Positions 5,550 to 7,783 of a stretch of DNA of 7,783 bases are shown here, piece after piece (positions within the stretch are counted from its first letter, which is position 1; every line of letters begins with the position of its first letter). The stretch is taken from the NCBI GenBank assembly GCA_946480585.1, contig CAMLKQ010000100.1, positions 1 through 7,783 of the forward strand, in the 5' to 3' direction. The DNA comes from an uncultured Kangiella sp. (GTDB taxonomy: Bacteria > Pseudomonadota > Gammaproteobacteria > Enterobacterales > DSM-103792). Made by a program: the position numbers and the translations under genes. A model generated the notes under the pieces. That model made no database searches and was not told where the DNA came from. It worked only from the letters and a program-made list of their open reading frames with translations.

Positions 5550-6998
5550 GTGAGCATGGCTGTGGTTGGCTACCTGATCGCCCTCATTGCACTCGCGGCC
5601 CTGAGCCTGTGGCTCTGGCGGCTGCACCGGACCCGGCTGGCCGGTGAGGCGGCGCTGCGCTCGTCAGAAGCCAAATACCGGCTGCTGCTGGAAAGCGCGC
5701 CCTGCGCCATTGTCATCACCTCGCTGGCTGACAACCGGGTGCTCTACCTGAACCAGCGCGCGGTCGCCGAATTCGATGTCCCGCATGCCGACGAAGTGAT
5801 CGGCACTCCGGCGCCGATGTATTACCAGAACCCGGAGGATCGCGAACTGTTCATCGCGACACTCAAGCGCGACGGCAAGCTCGACGATCTGGAGCTCGCC
5901 TTGCAGACCCCGCACGGCGACAAAGTCTGGATGTCGGTCTCGGCCCGGTTGACCGAGTTCGAAGCCAAGGCGGCGATATTTGTCGCCGCGGTCAACGTCA
6001 GCAGCCGCAAGTACGTCGAGCTGGAATTGCGTGAGCAGCGCAAGGTGCTGCAGCAGTTCTACGACGCGATGACCGATCACGTATTCCTGCTGCGGGTCGA
6101 ACCGGACAACCGGTTCCGGCTGGTCGCCACCAACACCGCCATGGCGAGCTTCTTTGGCGCCAGCAAGGAACAAATGCTGAATCAGGAACTGAGCGATTTG
6201 CTGACCGAACCGGAACTGTTGACGCGCATTCGTCAGCGTTACCAGACCGTGGTCGAGACCCGCACAGTCAGCCATTACGAAGAAACCGCGACCGACCGCG
6301 ATCAGAACACGCAGGACTTCGACACCGTGCTATCACCGCTGCTCGATGACGACGGCAACGTCCGTTACATCTGCGGCATCTCGCGCAAAATCAGCGAACG
6401 CAAGCAAATGGAAACCGCGCTGCGGCTGACCAACGATCACCTGCAGCAGCAGCTCGCTAAAGTCGAGGAATTGCATGGCCTGCTGCGCGAACAGGCCATC
6501 CGCGACCCGCTCACCGGCCTGTTCAACCGGCGCTATCTGGAAGAATCGCTGGAGCGTGAACTGGCGCGCGCCTTGCGCGAAGGTTACCCGGTCAGTGTGG
6601 TGCTGGCCGACATCGATCACTTCAAGAAACTCAACGACACCTACGGCCATCCGGCCGGCGATGAAGTGCTGCGCAAACTGGCGCAGCTGCTGAAAGAGCA
6701 GGCACGCGCCAGCGACATTCCCTGTCGCTACGGCGGTGAGGAATTCCTGTTTGTGTTGCCACATGCCAACACCGCCACCGCCATCGAGCGGGCCGATCAA
6801 TGGCGGCGCGCATTCGAACAATTGCAGGTGCCGTTCGGCAGTTTGCATCTGCGCGCAACGCTGTCAGCTGGCGTCGCCAGTTACCCCGGTCATGGCCGCA
6901 ACGCCGCCGCGCTCATCGATGCCGCAGACCGCGCGCTATATGACGCCAAACACCAGGGCCGCAACCGCATCTGCGCCGCACCGGGCCCAACACCATGA
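5550..6998 (+). CDS. Membrane-anchored PAS-PAS-GGDEF diguanylate cyclase
   Basis: 482 residues from the GTG. One transmembrane helix at about 5-24 ([19 protein letters not shown]) with basic residues after it, so nearly the whole protein is cytoplasmic and there is no periplasmic sensor domain. PAS domain 1 is at about 41-153 ([15 protein letters not shown] to [11 protein letters not shown]). A second PAS-like domain is at about 165-285 ([19 protein letters not shown] to [12 protein letters not shown]). A coiled-coil linker at about 284-314 leads to the GGDEF domain at about 317-475: [10 protein letters not shown], metal-binding D354 in [11 protein letters not shown], the GGEEF signature at 395-399, and an RxxD inhibitory site (R386, D389) five residues before it. 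Catalytic residues are intact, so it should make c-di-GMP from two GTP with product inhibition. The PAS ligands are unknown. Its stop overlaps the next gene's start (ATGA), suggesting translational coupling. Confidence 0.93.
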   Translation: MSMAVVGYLIALIALAALSLWLWRLHRTRLAGEAALRSSEAKYRLLLESAPCAIVITSLADNRVLYLNQRAVAEFDVPHADEVIGTPAPMYYQNPEDRELFIATLKRDGKLDDLELALQTPHGDKVWMSVSARLTEFEAKAAIFVAAVNVSSRKYVELELREQRKVLQQFYDAMTDHVFLLRVEPDNRFRLVATNTAMASFFGASKEQMLNQELSDLLTEPELLTRIRQRYQTVVETRTVSHYEETATDRDQNTQDFDTVLSPLLDDDGNVRYICGISRKISERKQMETALRLTNDHLQQQLAKVEELHGLLREQAIRDPLTGLFNRRYLEESLERELARALREGYPVSVVLADIDHFKKLNDTYGHPAGDEVLRKLAQLLKEQARASDIPCRYGGEEFLFVLPHANTATAIERADQWRRAFEQLQVPFGSLHLRATLSAGVASYPGHGRNAAALIDAADRALYDAKHQGRNRICAAPGPTP

Positions 6999-7783
6999 GC
7001 AAGCTCAGCCAGCAACTGACCGCAGCGCTTTGCGCGCTGCTGTCGCTGTGGGTCACGGCGACGATTCCGGTGTGGGCTGCAAGCGCGCCGTTGCCAGCGT
7101 TTCAGATCGTGGTCGATGACAATCATCCGCCATTCAGTTTCCGCGCGACCAATGAACAGGCCGATGGCGTGTCGGTGCGCATCATCGCCGCATTGCTCAC
7201 CGATCAAGAGCCCCCAGTCAGCATCGAAGCGATGCCGTGGCGACGGATCGTGTTGATGGCACGCACCACGCCGAATCTCGTCATTGCCAGCGTCATGCAG
7301 TTGCCGGAACGGCGCGAACAGTTCATCTGGCTCGGCAGCCTGTTCCGCGAACCGATTTCGCTGTACGCGCTGCGCAGCCGGCAGCTGTTGGTCAAGCAGC
7401 CGGACGCATTGCAAAGCTTGCGCATCGGCACCCGCCGCGACAGTGCCGGTTACCGCCAGCTGGTGAAAATCGGGGTGCCACTGAGCCAGATCGACGTGGT
7501 CGATGATCCGCTGCAAAACTTGCGCAAGTTGCAGGCCGGCCGGCTCGATCTGATCACGCTACAACCTGGTGTGCTGGCCTGGCATGCCCACCAGTTCGGC
7601 ATCGCTGTGGACAGTCTGGAGCCTGTGTTCTCGCTGCTGCCGGATACCGACTTCCAGCTGGCCGCGTCGCCCGGCAGCGATCCGGCCCTGGTGGCGGCCC
7701 TGCGCCAGCGGCTGGCCGCGCTCGCCAAATCAGGACAGCTGGACCAGATCCGGCGCGATGCCCTGCAAAACCTGCTGCCTTAG
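6995..7783 (+). CDS. Periplasmic solute-binding protein, SBP_bac_3 type
   Basis: 262 residues, ending with TAG at the last base of the window. Residues 1-28 form a signal peptide (MSKLSQQL, hydrophobic core, cut likely after IPVWA). The mature part resembles the extracellular solute-binding family 3 fold: FQIVVDDNHPPFSFR at 36-50; MPWRRIVLMART and the LPERREQFIWLGSLF segment (103-117) typical of lobe 1; the hinge and second lobe starting SLRIGTRRDSAGYR; and LQAGRLDLITLQPGVLAWH at 179-197. Amino acids or other small polar molecules are usual ligands in this family; the ligand here is unknown. It overlaps the cyclase by four bases and has no Shine-Dalgarno of its own, so it is probably translated by coupling. 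No permease or ATPase is visible, which suggests a sensor or orphan binding role rather than transport. That part is inference. Confidence 0.85.
   Translation: MSKLSQQLTAALCALLSLWVTATIPVWAASAPLPAFQIVVDDNHPPFSFRATNEQADGVSVRIIAALLTDQEPPVSIEAMPWRRIVLMARTTPNLVIASVMQLPERREQFIWLGSLFREPISLYALRSRQLLVKQPDALQSLRIGTRRDSAGYRQLVKIGVPLSQIDVVDDPLQNLRKLQAGRLDLITLQPGVLAWHAHQFGIAVDSLEPVFSLLPDTDFQLAASPGSDPALVAALRQRLAALAKSGQLDQIRRDALQNLLP

Noticed and set aside
5346..5627. 94-residue N-terminal extension of malate dehydrogenase
   Set aside because: Pro/Ser/Arg-rich, unlike the family, and it overlaps the start of the divergent cyclase. The ATG at 5343-5345 gives the expected N-terminus.
5664..6275. 203-codon minus-strand frame opposite the cyclase PAS domains
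   Set aside because: Antisense shadow. The plus strand has clear PAS and GGDEF signatures.
6890..7516. 208-codon minus-strand frame opposite the binding-protein gene
   Set aside because: His/Gln/Arg-rich shadow. It conflicts with the signal peptide and solute-binding signature on the plus strand.

Overview
The window is about 7.8 kb of GC-rich chromosomal sequence. It looks gammaproteobacterial: it has a TonB-dependent outer-membrane receptor, Gram-negative signal peptides, a type of malate dehydrogenase common in Proteobacteria, a PAS-GGDEF diguanylate cyclase and a TyrR/PhhR-like operator. No tRNA, rRNA, CRISPR array, insertion sequence or phage gene is visible. Genus-level assignment is not possible from the sequence alone.

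Layout: (1) 3-1103, minus strand: an exported chalcone-isomerase-like domain protein whose long Ala/Ser/Thr/Lys-rich tail runs off the left edge. (2) 1176-3737, minus strand: a complete 853-residue TonB-dependent receptor, ended by a perfect 10-bp terminator-like hairpin. (3) 3738-4364: a 627-bp intergenic region. It holds a good sigma70-type promoter for the receptor, a TyrR-box-like palindrome upstream of it, a leader hairpin, a doubtful 53-codon ORF and the mdh terminator hairpin. (4) 4365-5345, minus strand: malate dehydrogenase (mdh). (5) 5346-5549: a divergent intergenic region with two hairpin-forming palindromes. (6) 5550-6998, plus strand: a membrane-anchored PAS-PAS-GGDEF diguanylate cyclase. 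(7) 6995-7783, plus strand: a periplasmic solute-binding protein of the SBP_bac_3 type. Its start codon overlaps the cyclase stop (ATGA) and its stop codon is the last three bases of the window.

Functional reading: mdh is a central-metabolism (TCA cycle) gene with no evident link to its neighbours. The cyclase and the binding protein form a tightly coupled two-gene unit with no transporter permease or ATPase between or before them. A periplasmic ligand sensor working with a c-di-GMP producer is a reasonable but unproven idea. The receptor appears to be an independently regulated single gene. Its TyrR/PhhR-like site suggests control by aromatic amino acids, and its leader could fold so that the Shine-Dalgarno sequence is accessible or hidden. 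The chalcone-isomerase-like gene lies 72 bp downstream on the same strand, but a terminator-like hairpin separates the two.

Nothing here amounts to a clearly new defence or mobile system. The points most worth a second look are the receptor's control region, the cyclase/binding-protein couple and the unusual tail of the chalcone-isomerase-like protein.
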